This document shows positions 6,940 to 14,627 of a DNA stretch of 27,810 nucleotides, in pieces. The notes under the pieces were generated by a model. It was given only the letters and a program-made list of their open reading frames with translations. It searched no databases and was not told the DNA's origin. Every line of letters begins with the position of its first letter. The first letter of the stretch is position 1. The stretch is from contig JBASMO010000023.1 of NCBI GenBank assembly GCA_049656905.1, positions 1 through 27,810 of the forward strand, written 5' to 3'. Source of the DNA: DTU018 sp003444615. Lineage in GTDB: Bacteria; Bacillota; Syntrophomonadia; Syntrophomonadales; Syntrophomonadaceae. A program made the position numbers and the translations under genes.

Positions 6940-7644
6940 TTATCCGCCCAGGTAAGCTTTTTTAACCTGTTCGCTGTTCATTAGTTCTTGAGCCGAACCA
7001 TGTAAAACTATCTCCCCGGTTTCTATAACATAAGCCTTATCAGCTATAGACAACGCCATGTTAGCATTTTGCTCCACCAACAAAATGGTGGTACCGCGTT
7101 CATTGATGTCTTTAATAATCTCAAAGATTTCTTTTACTAACAGCGGAGCCAACCCCATAGAGGGTTCGTCCATCAATAACAGTTCCGGCCTGGCCATTAA
7201 AGCACGTCCGATGGCCAGCATTTGCTGTTCTCCTCCGCTCAAAGTACCGGCCATTTGCTTGTATCTCTCTTTTAACCGTGGAAACCGTTCAAATACATTA
7301 TCCATATCTTTGGCGATTTGCTTTTTGTCTTTGCGCAAATAAGCGCCCATTTCCAAATTTTCCAATACACTCATGGAAGGAAAAACCCGCCGCCCTTCCG
7401 GCACCTGTGATATGCCCAGTCCCACAATTTTTTCAGGGTTTACCTGGGTAATATCCTGATTTTTATACATCATCGACCCGGAACGCGGATGCAGCAACCC
7501 GGATATGGTTTTTAAGGTAGTGGTTTTACCGGCTCCATTGGCACCTATTAAGGTCACTATAGAACCTTGCTCTACACTAATAGATAGTTTTTTTAAGGCA
7601 TGAATAGCACCATAATATACATCAATTTCTTTGACTTGGAGCAC
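6940..7644 (-). CDS. livF: branched-chain amino acid ABC transporter ATPase LivF
   Basis: A 234-residue nucleotide-binding subunit that powers import together with LivG. Walker A is GANGAGKTT, the ABC signature is LSGGEQQMLAIGRAL, Walker B is LLLMDEPSMGLAP, and the switch histidine position carries the LivF-type variant LLVEQN. The QVPEGRRVFPSMSVLENLEM stretch is characteristic of LivF. The start is a GTG whose first base is the last base of the livG stop codon (TAGTG), so translation of the two is coupled. Confidence 0.95.
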   Translation of the reverse strand: MLQVKEIDVYYGAIHALKKLSISVEQGSIVTLIGANGAGKTTTLKTISGLLHPRSGSMMYKNQDITQVNPEKIVGLGISQVPEGRRVFPSMSVLENLEMGAYLRKDKKQIAKDMDNVFERFPRLKERYKQMAGTLSGGEQQMLAIGRALMARPELLLMDEPSMGLAPLLVKEIFEIIKDINERGTTILLVEQNANMALSIADKAYVIETGEIVLHGSAQELMNSEQVKKAYLGG

Positions 7645-8411
7645 TAGCTGACCTCCTCTCCCAGGTATGCTTCAATAACTCGTTTGTTGTTGCGGATTTC
7701 TTCTGGTGAACCCTCAGCTATGATCTGCCCATAGTCCAGTACATAAATCCTTTCACACACACCCATGACCAATGACATGTCGTGCTCAATGAGCAGTATG
7801 GTTAGGTTAAACTGCTGGCGAATCGACCGTATAAGTTCCATTAGTTCGGCGGTTTCTTGAGGATTCATACCAGCAGCGGGTTCATCCAATATTAAAAGCC
7901 GGGGATGGGTGGCCAGTGCTCTGGCGATTTCCAGACGGCGCTGTTCGCCATATGGTAAGTTACTGGCTATCTCATCGCGCTTATCCGCCAGGTTGAATAT
8001 TTCTAAGAACTCGTCGGCTTCCTTACGTATATCTGCTTCGCCTTTGAAGAAACCTGGCGAACGGAAAACGGCACTCAACAACGGGTACTGCACATCCTTA
8101 TGGAGTGCTATACGGACATTGTCCAGAACAGTTAAATCCTTAAAAAGACGGATGTTTTGGAAAGTACGGGCAATACCGCGACTGCAAATTTCGTAGGGCG
8201 GCAATCCAGTAATATTCTGCCCGGCAAAACGAATCGTGCCCTCATCAGGTTTATATACTCCGGTGATAAGGTTGAAAACGGTGGTTTTCCCTGCGCCGTT
8301 AGGCCCTATCAAGCCGATTAGTTCCTGTTCTTCAAGATAGGCATTAAAATCTAAGACCGCGCTTAGTCCGCCAAAAGATTTGTGGAGATGTTCAATGATC
8401 ATCACGCTCAT
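7644..8411 (-). CDS. livG: branched-chain amino acid ABC transporter ATPase LivG
   Basis: A 255-residue nucleotide-binding subunit. Walker A is GPNGAGKTT, the Q-loop region is RTFQNIRLFKDLTVLDNV as in LivG, the signature is LPYGEQRRLEIARAL, Walker B is LLILDEPAAGMNP, and the switch region is LLIEHDM. The ATG at 8411 overlaps the livM stop codon as ATGA, a typical translational coupling. It works with LivF on the cytoplasmic face of LivHM. Confidence 0.95.
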   Translation of the reverse strand: MSVMIIEHLHKSFGGLSAVLDFNAYLEEQELIGLIGPNGAGKTTVFNLITGVYKPDEGTIRFAGQNITGLPPYEICSRGIARTFQNIRLFKDLTVLDNVRIALHKDVQYPLLSAVFRSPGFFKGEADIRKEADEFLEIFNLADKRDEIASNLPYGEQRRLEIARALATHPRLLILDEPAAGMNPQETAELMELIRSIRQQFNLTILLIEHDMSLVMGVCERIYVLDYGQIIAEGSPEEIRNNKRVIEAYLGEEVS

Positions 8412-9361
8412 TTTTTATCACCCCACAATCTCCCAAAGGTTCTCCGTCCTAATTCACGGTTGCCCATCAAGCCCTGAGGCCGGTAGATCATAACCGTTAC
8501 CAATATTACTGCATACAAGATCATGCGTATAGCCGGAAAGGATTGCAAGGCGGCGGTTAAAACGGTGATAAATATAGCAGCGATAATCGCTCCGGTAGTG
8601 CTGCCTAATCCCCCTAAGACTACCATGACCAGTATGTCAAAGGATTTCATAAAGTTGAAAGTCTCCGGTTTGATTATATAGAAGTAATGAGCGTATAAGG
8701 CTCCTGCCAGACCTGCAAACATGGCTCCTACAACGAAAGCCAGCACTTTATATTTAGTGGTGTTCACACCCATCAGCTCAGCCGCTACTTCATCTTCACG
8801 TACGGAGATTATGGCCCGTCCATAACTGGAATTAACCAGGTTTACAATCACCAGTATGGTGATCACTACCGACCCAAACAACCAAGGCCAGGTACTCAGT
8901 TTAGATATACCCATAATTCCAGCCGGTCCGTTTACATAATCGATGTTTTGCAAAACCACGCGTATGATTTCTCCAAAACCTAAAGTAGCAATGGCCAAAT
9001 AGTCCCCGCGCAGCCTTAAGGTAGGTACTCCAATTATGAATCCTGCCAAAGCTGCTGCCAAACAAGCGGCTATAATGCCGACTATAAACGGCAGTTCCAT
9101 ATAGGTAGTCATTATCACCGAGGCATAGGCGCCCACAGCCATAAACCCGGCGTGTCCTAGAGAGAGCTGTCCGGTAAAACCGTTAATCAGATTAAGGCTA
9201 ACCGCCAGAATGATATTGATACATATTGAAGCCAGGTTTATCTGATAGTATTGATTCAAGAGACCGGCACTTATTAAGTACTGCACCAGTGTAAAAATTA
9301 CCACCAGAATGCCAACCTCAATGATAAATTGAACCGGCTTAAAATGTTGTGTTTTTTGCAT
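8408..9361 (-). CDS. livM: branched-chain amino acid ABC transporter permease LivM
   Basis: A 317-residue polytopic membrane protein of about nine helices. The LivM hallmark NGFTGQLSLGHAGFMAVGAY lies near residue 60, with GLRLRGDYLAIATLGFGEI-type sequence (here PTLRLRGDYLAIATLGFGEI) in the middle and the EAA-like VREDEVAAELMGVNTTKYK loop that docks the ATPases. It starts 10 bases after livH and overlaps livG by four bases. Confidence 0.95.
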   Translation of the reverse strand: MQKTQHFKPVQFIIEVGILVVIFTLVQYLISAGLLNQYYQINLASICINIILAVSLNLINGFTGQLSLGHAGFMAVGAYASVIMTTYMELPFIVGIIAACLAAALAGFIIGVPTLRLRGDYLAIATLGFGEIIRVVLQNIDYVNGPAGIMGISKLSTWPWLFGSVVITILVIVNLVNSSYGRAIISVREDEVAAELMGVNTTKYKVLAFVVGAMFAGLAGALYAHYFYIIKPETFNFMKSFDILVMVVLGGLGSTTGAIIAAIFITVLTAALQSFPAIRMILYAVILVTVMIYRPQGLMGNRELGRRTFGRLWGDKK

Positions 9362-9371
9362 CGACTGTCAC

Positions 9372-10262
9372 CTACACTTTTTCACCGGTGTTCTTTCCAA
9401 ACAATCCGGTTGGCTTAATCAGCAGAATAATTATGAGAACGCCAAATGCCACTGCGTCCCGATAGAGGCTGCTACCGTAACCACTCACCAAAGTTTCCAG
9501 AATTCCCATGAGGAAGCCGCCCACCATAGCACCGGGAATTATCCCTATGCCACCGAGAACAGCTGCCACGAAGGCCTTTAATCCTGGAATAATACCCATA
9601 AGTGGGTTTATGGAATTGTAGTAGACGCCAATCATTACACCCGCTGCGGCTGCCAAGGCAGAGCCGATTGCAAAGGTAATGGATATGGTCTTGTCTACAC
9701 TTATCCCCATCAACATGGCGGCTTCTTTGTCCAAAGAAACGGCACGCATGGCCTTACCTGTTTTGGTGCGTTTTATAATGTACTGTAGAATCACCATTAA
9801 GACCACCGCCGATATGAAAACAAAGATGTCCTTACTTGATAAGGTTATCCCCATGACATCGTAATTGGTTACAGGAAAAGCCTCTGCAGGGTAGACTCTC
9901 TGGTTAGGGGTTAAAAAGAAAATGGTGGTGTACTCTAAAAAGAAGGATACCCCTATCGCCGTTATCAGTGCCGCAATGCGCGTGGAGTTACGCAGCGGCC
10001 TATAGGCCACTTTTTCAATCACCACCCCTAGTACAGCACAGGCTATCATGGCTATGGCCATAGCTACAAAAATGTTTGTCCCCAGGACTACTACGGAAAA
10101 GAAGCCTATATAGGCACCTACCATCAAGATATCGCCGTGGGCAAAGTTAATCAGCATAATTATGCCATAAACCATAGTGTATCCCAGTGCTATCAGCGCA
10201 TAGATGGCTCCCAGAGATAATCCATTAACCATTTGCTGCAAAAACTCTTGCAATAAAGCCAC
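9372..10262 (-). CDS. livH: branched-chain amino acid ABC transporter permease LivH
   Basis: A 296-residue membrane protein whose first helix contains NGLSLGAIYALIALGYTMVY, the LivH hallmark, followed by GIIMLINFAHGDILMVGAYI. The cytoplasmic loop RAVSLDKEAAMLMGISVDK is the ATPase-docking segment. The GTG at 10262 lies only a few bases after AAAGGAT. An in-frame TTG at 10253 has a better spacing and could be the real start. The intergenic region before it carries a small hairpin that may set the ratio of binding protein to permease. Confidence 0.94.
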   Translation of the reverse strand: MALLQEFLQQMVNGLSLGAIYALIALGYTMVYGIIMLINFAHGDILMVGAYIGFFSVVVLGTNIFVAMAIAMIACAVLGVVIEKVAYRPLRNSTRIAALITAIGVSFFLEYTTIFFLTPNQRVYPAEAFPVTNYDVMGITLSSKDIFVFISAVVLMVILQYIIKRTKTGKAMRAVSLDKEAAMLMGISVDKTISITFAIGSALAAAAGVMIGVYYNSINPLMGIIPGLKAFVAAVLGGIGIIPGAMVGGFLMGILETLVSGYGSSLYRDAVAFGVLIIILLIKPTGLFGKNTGEKV

Positions 10263-10285
10263 ATCCTTTTGTCACAACTGAAAGA

Positions 10286-10303
10286 GAGGGCGTGTTGACC
10301 CTC
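10286..10303 (-). promoter_or_regulatory. hairpin between livJ and livH
   Basis: GAGGG (10286-10290) pairs with CCCTC (10299-10303) over an 8-base loop, and the minus-strand tail reads TCTTTC. Such hairpins after a binding-protein gene can cause partial termination, so that more binding protein than permease is made. That role is inferred. Confidence 0.4.
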
Positions 10304-10323
10304 CCTTCCAGAACTTGCAACAC

Positions 10324-11490
10324 CTATCTTGAAATCAAATTTCCATCTTTGTATTCGATGACAACAATGTTCTTAACAGGATTGTGATTCTCATCAATGC
10401 TCATCGTACCGGTAATTCCAGGGAAGTCCTTGGTTGCTTCCAAAGCTTCTTTAACCTTGACAGGATCAGCTTCGCCAGCCCGTTCAATGGCATCAGCTAA
10501 CAGTCTAGCAGCATCATAGCCCAGGGCAGCAAAGGAGTCCGGTAATTTGTTGTATTTGGCCTTATAAGCTTCTACAAAGCTTTGGATGGCCGGATCGGGG
10601 TCTTCTACCGAATAATGGTTGGTGAAGTAAGTATTATTTAAGGCTTCCGCTCCCGCAACACTTACCATATCAGGGGAATCCCAGCCATCGCCACCGCCAA
10701 TGGGGCAGGTAATACCCATTTCCCGAGCTTGCTTAATCAGTACCGCTACTTCGGTGTAATAGCCCGGCACATAAATAAACTCGGGGTCAGCACTTTTAAT
10801 CTTGGTCAGGGTAGCGCGGAAATCTTTATCCCCGTTCACAAAACCTTCTTCAGCTACAATAGTACCACCTTTGGAGGTGAATTCCTCTTTGAAATATTTA
10901 GCAAGTCCAGTGGCATAATCATCAGAAGTGCTGCCATAAATAGCGGCGTTCTTTACATTTAAATCTTCCAGAGCAAAATTAGCCATGCGCTGACCCTGGT
11001 CAGAATCCCGGTAGCATACCCGGAAGATAAAATCTCTTACTTTATTGGTTTTCTCATCAACGGTTACATTGACAGCAGTTGCTGCAGGGGCTAGCAGCGG
11101 AATCTGGTTTTCCATCATTACCGGGGTACTGCCGGCAACATTACCGCTGGTCAAGGGCCCAATCTGAGCCACTATCTTCTCTCCTACCAGAGCAGCACTA
11201 ACGCTCATGGCTTCATCGGGAATTGATTTGCAGTCCCGAGATAGGGGGTCAAGCTGTTTACCCAAAACACCGCCGGCAGCATTGATTTCTTCAATCGCCA
11301 GCAAAGCTCCATTAGCGGCATTGCTCCCATAACTGGCCACTGGCCCCGACAGTTCGGTATTAATACCGACTTTAATGGTGTCTCCCTCCTGCTGAGCAGC
11401 ACCGTTGTCTCCTCCTTGGGAACAACCGGCCACAATGCTCAGCATGAACAGCATCAGTACCAACATCGATACCTTCCTACGTATCCTCAT
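10324..11490 (-). CDS. livJ: branched-chain amino acid ABC transporter binding lipoprotein LivJ/LivK-like
   Basis: A 388-residue exported solute-binding lipoprotein. The N-terminus has a basic start, a hydrophobic run and the lipobox IVAGC (Cys23), so it is anchored to the outer face of the membrane. The mature protein begins its ligand fold with IKVGINTELSGPVASYGSNA, the type I periplasmic-binding (Leu/Ile/Val-binding) family signature, and GPLTSGNVAGSTPVMMENQIP follows. AGGAGG precedes the ATG at 11490. The gene lies 63 bases after the activase gene with no convincing terminator between, so read-through from selAB is possible. The ligand could be branched-chain amino acids or a related carboxylate; the sequence does not decide. 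Confidence 0.93.
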   Translation of the reverse strand: MRIRRKVSMLVLMLFMLSIVAGCSQGGDNGAAQQEGDTIKVGINTELSGPVASYGSNAANGALLAIEEINAAGGVLGKQLDPLSRDCKSIPDEAMSVSAALVGEKIVAQIGPLTSGNVAGSTPVMMENQIPLLAPAATAVNVTVDEKTNKVRDFIFRVCYRDSDQGQRMANFALEDLNVKNAAIYGSTSDDYATGLAKYFKEEFTSKGGTIVAEEGFVNGDKDFRATLTKIKSADPEFIYVPGYYTEVAVLIKQAREMGITCPIGGGDGWDSPDMVSVAGAEALNNTYFTNHYSVEDPDPAIQSFVEAYKAKYNKLPDSFAALGYDAARLLADAIERAGEADPVKVKEALEATKDFPGITGTMSIDENHNPVKNIVVIEYKDGNLISR

Positions 11491-11553
11491 CCAATCTTCC
11501 TCCTCATCAGTTTATTGCCCTCACTCCCCCGAAAGGTTGTGAAAAACCACTTA

Positions 11554-12513
11554 TTAAGCTGTTTGCAGTTCCCATTTGCCACACCGATCACCCCAGCGGG
11601 CAATTAGTTCACCGTTCTGGAAGAACTGTACCACTTCACAGGCATTGGAACATCCTTTGCATTCAAAACTAGTGGTGACAAATTCAATGTCTCTTAAGCT
11701 GAATCCCTTGAAATTAGTCCTGCCTTTTTTAGCGTAGGCCTCTTGGGCTAGCAAGGCAGCCCCTATTGCTCCCATAACGCCATAATGAGGCGGAACGATA
11801 ACTTCGGTATTTAGGTAACTGTTAAAAGCCTGTACCAAGCCGGCATTGGCAGCTACTCCCCCTTGAAATATAATGGGTTCCAGTATCTCCTTGCCTTTAC
11901 CCACATTATTCATATAGTTGCGTACCAGTGCTTCACATAAACCCGCAATAATATCTTCAGTGTTATAACCCAATTGCTGTTTATGTATCATGTCTGATTC
12001 GGCAAAAACTGCACATCGTCCTGCTATACGAACAGGATTTTTTGATTTTAAGGCATAATTGCCGAATTCTTCAATGGGAATCAACAGGCGACTGGCTTGC
12101 TGATCCAGGAAAGAACCGGTACCAGCAGCACAAACCGTATTCATGGCAAAATCCGTTACCACTCCATGGCGAAGGATAATAATCTTGGAATCCTGTCCGC
12201 CTATTTCAATGATAGTCCTCACTCCCGGAACTACCTTTGACGCAGCCACCGCATGGCAAGTGATCTCGTTTTTGACAACGTCAGCACCCACAATCATACT
12301 GGTTAAATACCTAGCACTGCCAGTGGTGCCTGCTGCTGCTATCTCCACTTCGCCGGCTAGTTCTTGGCCTATATCATATATCCCCTCTTGTACAACTTCA
12401 ATAGGGCGGCCACTGGTGCGTAAGTAACTTTCAGCCAATAACTGACCTGATTCATCCAATACTACTATGTTAGTACTTACTGACCCAACGTCAACCCCTA
12501 AAAATCCTTTCAT
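11554..12513 (-). CDS. BadF/BcrA/HgdC-type ATPase, activase of a 2-hydroxyacyl-CoA dehydratase-like reductase
   Basis: A 319-residue ASKHA-fold ATPase that in known systems couples ATP hydrolysis to low-potential electron transfer into a partner iron-sulfur protein. Seen: nucleotide loop GVDVGSVST (6-14), IIEIGGQDSKII (101-112), NTVCAAGTGSFLDQQA with Cys128, and GRCAVFAESDMI with Cys167. One cysteine pair from each subunit holds a single bridging [4Fe-4S] in homodimeric family members. An extra C-terminal tail carries CKGCSNAC and a later DRCGKW, a possible further metal site not present in the small HgdC proteins. The ATG overlaps the stop codon of the upstream component by four bases (ATGA), so the three genes form one unit. 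Confidence 0.88.
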   Translation of the reverse strand: MKGFLGVDVGSVSTNIVVLDESGQLLAESYLRTSGRPIEVVQEGIYDIGQELAGEVEIAAAGTTGSARYLTSMIVGADVVKNEITCHAVAASKVVPGVRTIIEIGGQDSKIIILRHGVVTDFAMNTVCAAGTGSFLDQQASRLLIPIEEFGNYALKSKNPVRIAGRCAVFAESDMIHKQQLGYNTEDIIAGLCEALVRNYMNNVGKGKEILEPIIFQGGVAANAGLVQAFNSYLNTEVIVPPHYGVMGAIGAALLAQEAYAKKGRTNFKGFSLRDIEFVTTSFECKGCSNACEVVQFFQNGELIARWGDRCGKWELQTA

Positions 12514-13610
12514 ATAACTAACCTCTCCATTTTAGCTTTTTGTTCCCGGCGTCTCTGCAGTAAATCAACAAACGCCTCCAAACGGGTTTGCACTCCAGCC
12601 TTGCCAGTTTGTTCATCTATGAAAAGGGTCAGTACCGGAATTCCATAATCGCGGCTAACGCTGGGCAATATTCCTTTAGCTACTATTTCAGGAATACAGG
12701 CAAAGGGTGCTAGTTGAACTACCCCATCAAACCCGTGCTGGGCGTACAAAACGGTTTCTCCGATACTATTGACTCCGTGGCCCCCTATGGGCGCTTCATT
12801 CAAATAGGGACGGGCCATGGAAAAAATATCACCCTCCAGGTTTACAATGGTATTGTTACGGGTATAGGCACTCAAGTAGATAGAGCGGTCCGTTTGTACT
12901 CCCATCTCCCCCAGCATTATTTGAATATAGTGATTGGCAGCTGGTTCTAAAACAACATAGATTTCTCCGATGATTCCAATTTTCAAAGGATCGCGGCTAT
13001 CGTCCCGGGGAATGCTTTCCAGCAGTTTCAGGCCTTCCCTACGGGCTTCCTCTATTTCCTCCAGGGTGTTAGCCTGATCCAGCATCTCCAGGCCCTTCCA
13101 TAAAGTCCGGGTAGTATCACCCCGGTGTATCTCCAGAGGCCGTATTTCATGGGAGCGCATCTCCACATCATCTATAGCCTTGAGTTTCTCCCAGGTGACT
13201 TTAAGAACTCCCAGCATTTCTTTTACTGATATTCCACCGGTTTTGCGAATCCAGCGCAGTGTTTTGAAAAAGCCTTTCAGATCATCCAAGGGCGGCTCAA
13301 AGGCAATTACTCTAGCGTCTATCCCGATCTCCTCGAGAATGTAGTTGTGCATAACCCAATAATACCCCGCCCGGCAAGGCCCTCTGCCTCCTGAGGTCAG
13401 GATTACTTCCGCTCCCATTTCCGCCACTTCCAGATAGGTTCCCATAAGAATCTTAAAAGGAATACAGGCAAATTCAGGAGAATAGCGTACTCCCAGGTCC
13501 AGAGTGCGTTTACTAGGTTCCGGGGGTACTATACACTCATGTCCTATGTTCTCAACCAACCATTTTAAGGCTATATACGAATATCCCATGCGAGGAAAAC
13601 TAATTTTCAT
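12510..13610 (-). CDS. DUF2229/HgdB-like reductase component (long paralogue)
   Basis: A 366-residue soluble protein related to the B/D components of 2-hydroxyacyl-CoA dehydratases and to the DUF2229 proteins fused to activases in other bacteria. Candidate cluster ligands are in FACIPFK (about residue 50), GGRGPCRAGYY (about 95-105) and LAPFACIPE (about 300). The end, FIDEQTGKAGVQTRLEAFVD, matches the same region of the adjacent 332-residue protein, so the two are paralogues and may form a heterodimer. It overlaps the upstream paralogue by 11 bases and the downstream activase by four. The substrate is unknown. Confidence 0.8.
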   Translation of the reverse strand: MKISFPRMGYSYIALKWLVENIGHECIVPPEPSKRTLDLGVRYSPEFACIPFKILMGTYLEVAEMGAEVILTSGGRGPCRAGYYWVMHNYILEEIGIDARVIAFEPPLDDLKGFFKTLRWIRKTGGISVKEMLGVLKVTWEKLKAIDDVEMRSHEIRPLEIHRGDTTRTLWKGLEMLDQANTLEEIEEARREGLKLLESIPRDDSRDPLKIGIIGEIYVVLEPAANHYIQIMLGEMGVQTDRSIYLSAYTRNNTIVNLEGDIFSMARPYLNEAPIGGHGVNSIGETVLYAQHGFDGVVQLAPFACIPEIVAKGILPSVSRDYGIPVLTLFIDEQTGKAGVQTRLEAFVDLLQRRREQKAKMERLVI

Positions 13611-14598
13611 ACTTATCCCTCCGATAACGGAGCATATCTACAAATGCTTCTACTCGCGTACGCACGCCACTTTCAGCGGTATGCTCATCAATAGATATAG
13701 ACAGATAGGGCTTTCCCCTGCGCCGGGCTTCTATTTCCAACAACCGGTCCACCATGGAATCAGGCCCACACGCAAAAGCCGTTACATGAATAATTCCATC
13801 GATATAGTCCTTTTTCATAAAATGAAGTGCCCCATAAACGGCTCGGTTGGAAAAATACCAGAACATACTCTTAGGCAGTTCACGGGCTTCTCGATTTAAG
13901 ATTTTATCACTAAGCATATCCTGGGTGTATACTTTTATTTGTTCTTTATTAAGCATGTTTAATAATCCCACGTTTATATAGGGATCATATATGGCATAAG
14001 GATAGCCCACTACAGCTATGTTAAATTCACCTTTTTGGTCGGGAGGAGATACTGTTTTTTCCGGGGAAAACAGTATTTCCATAGCCCGGGCAGGCAACAT
14101 GCCTTTTTCCAACAAAGCCAGAAATCTTTTATGAACCCGCTGGGCCTTTTCACAGGCTGCTTTGCTCTGTTGGGCATCATTGCCCAACTGCTCCCCTACT
14201 TCCCGGCAAATGGACTCCAATTGGTCTTTGCCCTGTTTAAGATCTATACGGGTATCTATAATAGGAGGGGCTTGGTCAAAGGTTAGTCTTATTAAATCCG
14301 GTAAACCCAGAAACTTGGGACAAAAGGTTTCCGAGCCAAAATCACCATGCCGGCGCACGCTGACCAATCGCGGACAAAAAATGAAGTCCGTCTCACCTAT
14401 TAGCTCAGCCACATGACCATGATAAATTTTTATCGGGATACAAGCATCATTTACGGTTTCTTCTACGCCCCTATCCAATATGGACCGGGTGGTAGGCGTG
14501 GATGTTATTACTTCATGACCAAGGCTTTCGAAAAAAGTTTTCCAGAAAGGATGATACAGAAAATATGCCAAGGCATGCGGAATCCCAACTCTAGCCAC
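13600..14598 (-). CDS. DUF2229/HgdB-like reductase component (short paralogue)
   Basis: A 332-residue soluble protein, paralogous to the 366-residue neighbour. It keeps the same cysteine positions in other words: NDACIPIKIYHGH (about residue 52), FIFCPRLVSVRRHGDFGSE with FCPKFLGLP (about 73-97), and VTAFACGPDSMV (about 275). It also has the shared C-terminal SIDEHTAESGVRTRVEAFVD. The fold is expected to bind an iron-sulfur cluster between subunits that receives electrons from the ATPase. The start is GTG at 14598 with GAGGAAAG upstream, 29 bases after selB, which makes co-transcription with selAB likely. Confidence 0.8.
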   Translation of the reverse strand: MARVGIPHALAYFLYHPFWKTFFESLGHEVITSTPTTRSILDRGVEETVNDACIPIKIYHGHVAELIGETDFIFCPRLVSVRRHGDFGSETFCPKFLGLPDLIRLTFDQAPPIIDTRIDLKQGKDQLESICREVGEQLGNDAQQSKAACEKAQRVHKRFLALLEKGMLPARAMEILFSPEKTVSPPDQKGEFNIAVVGYPYAIYDPYINVGLLNMLNKEQIKVYTQDMLSDKILNREARELPKSMFWYFSNRAVYGALHFMKKDYIDGIIHVTAFACGPDSMVDRLLEIEARRRGKPYLSISIDEHTAESGVRTRVEAFVDMLRYRRDKYEN

Positions 14599-14627
14599 TT
14601 TACTTTCCTCTCTCTCCTTAGCTGCTG

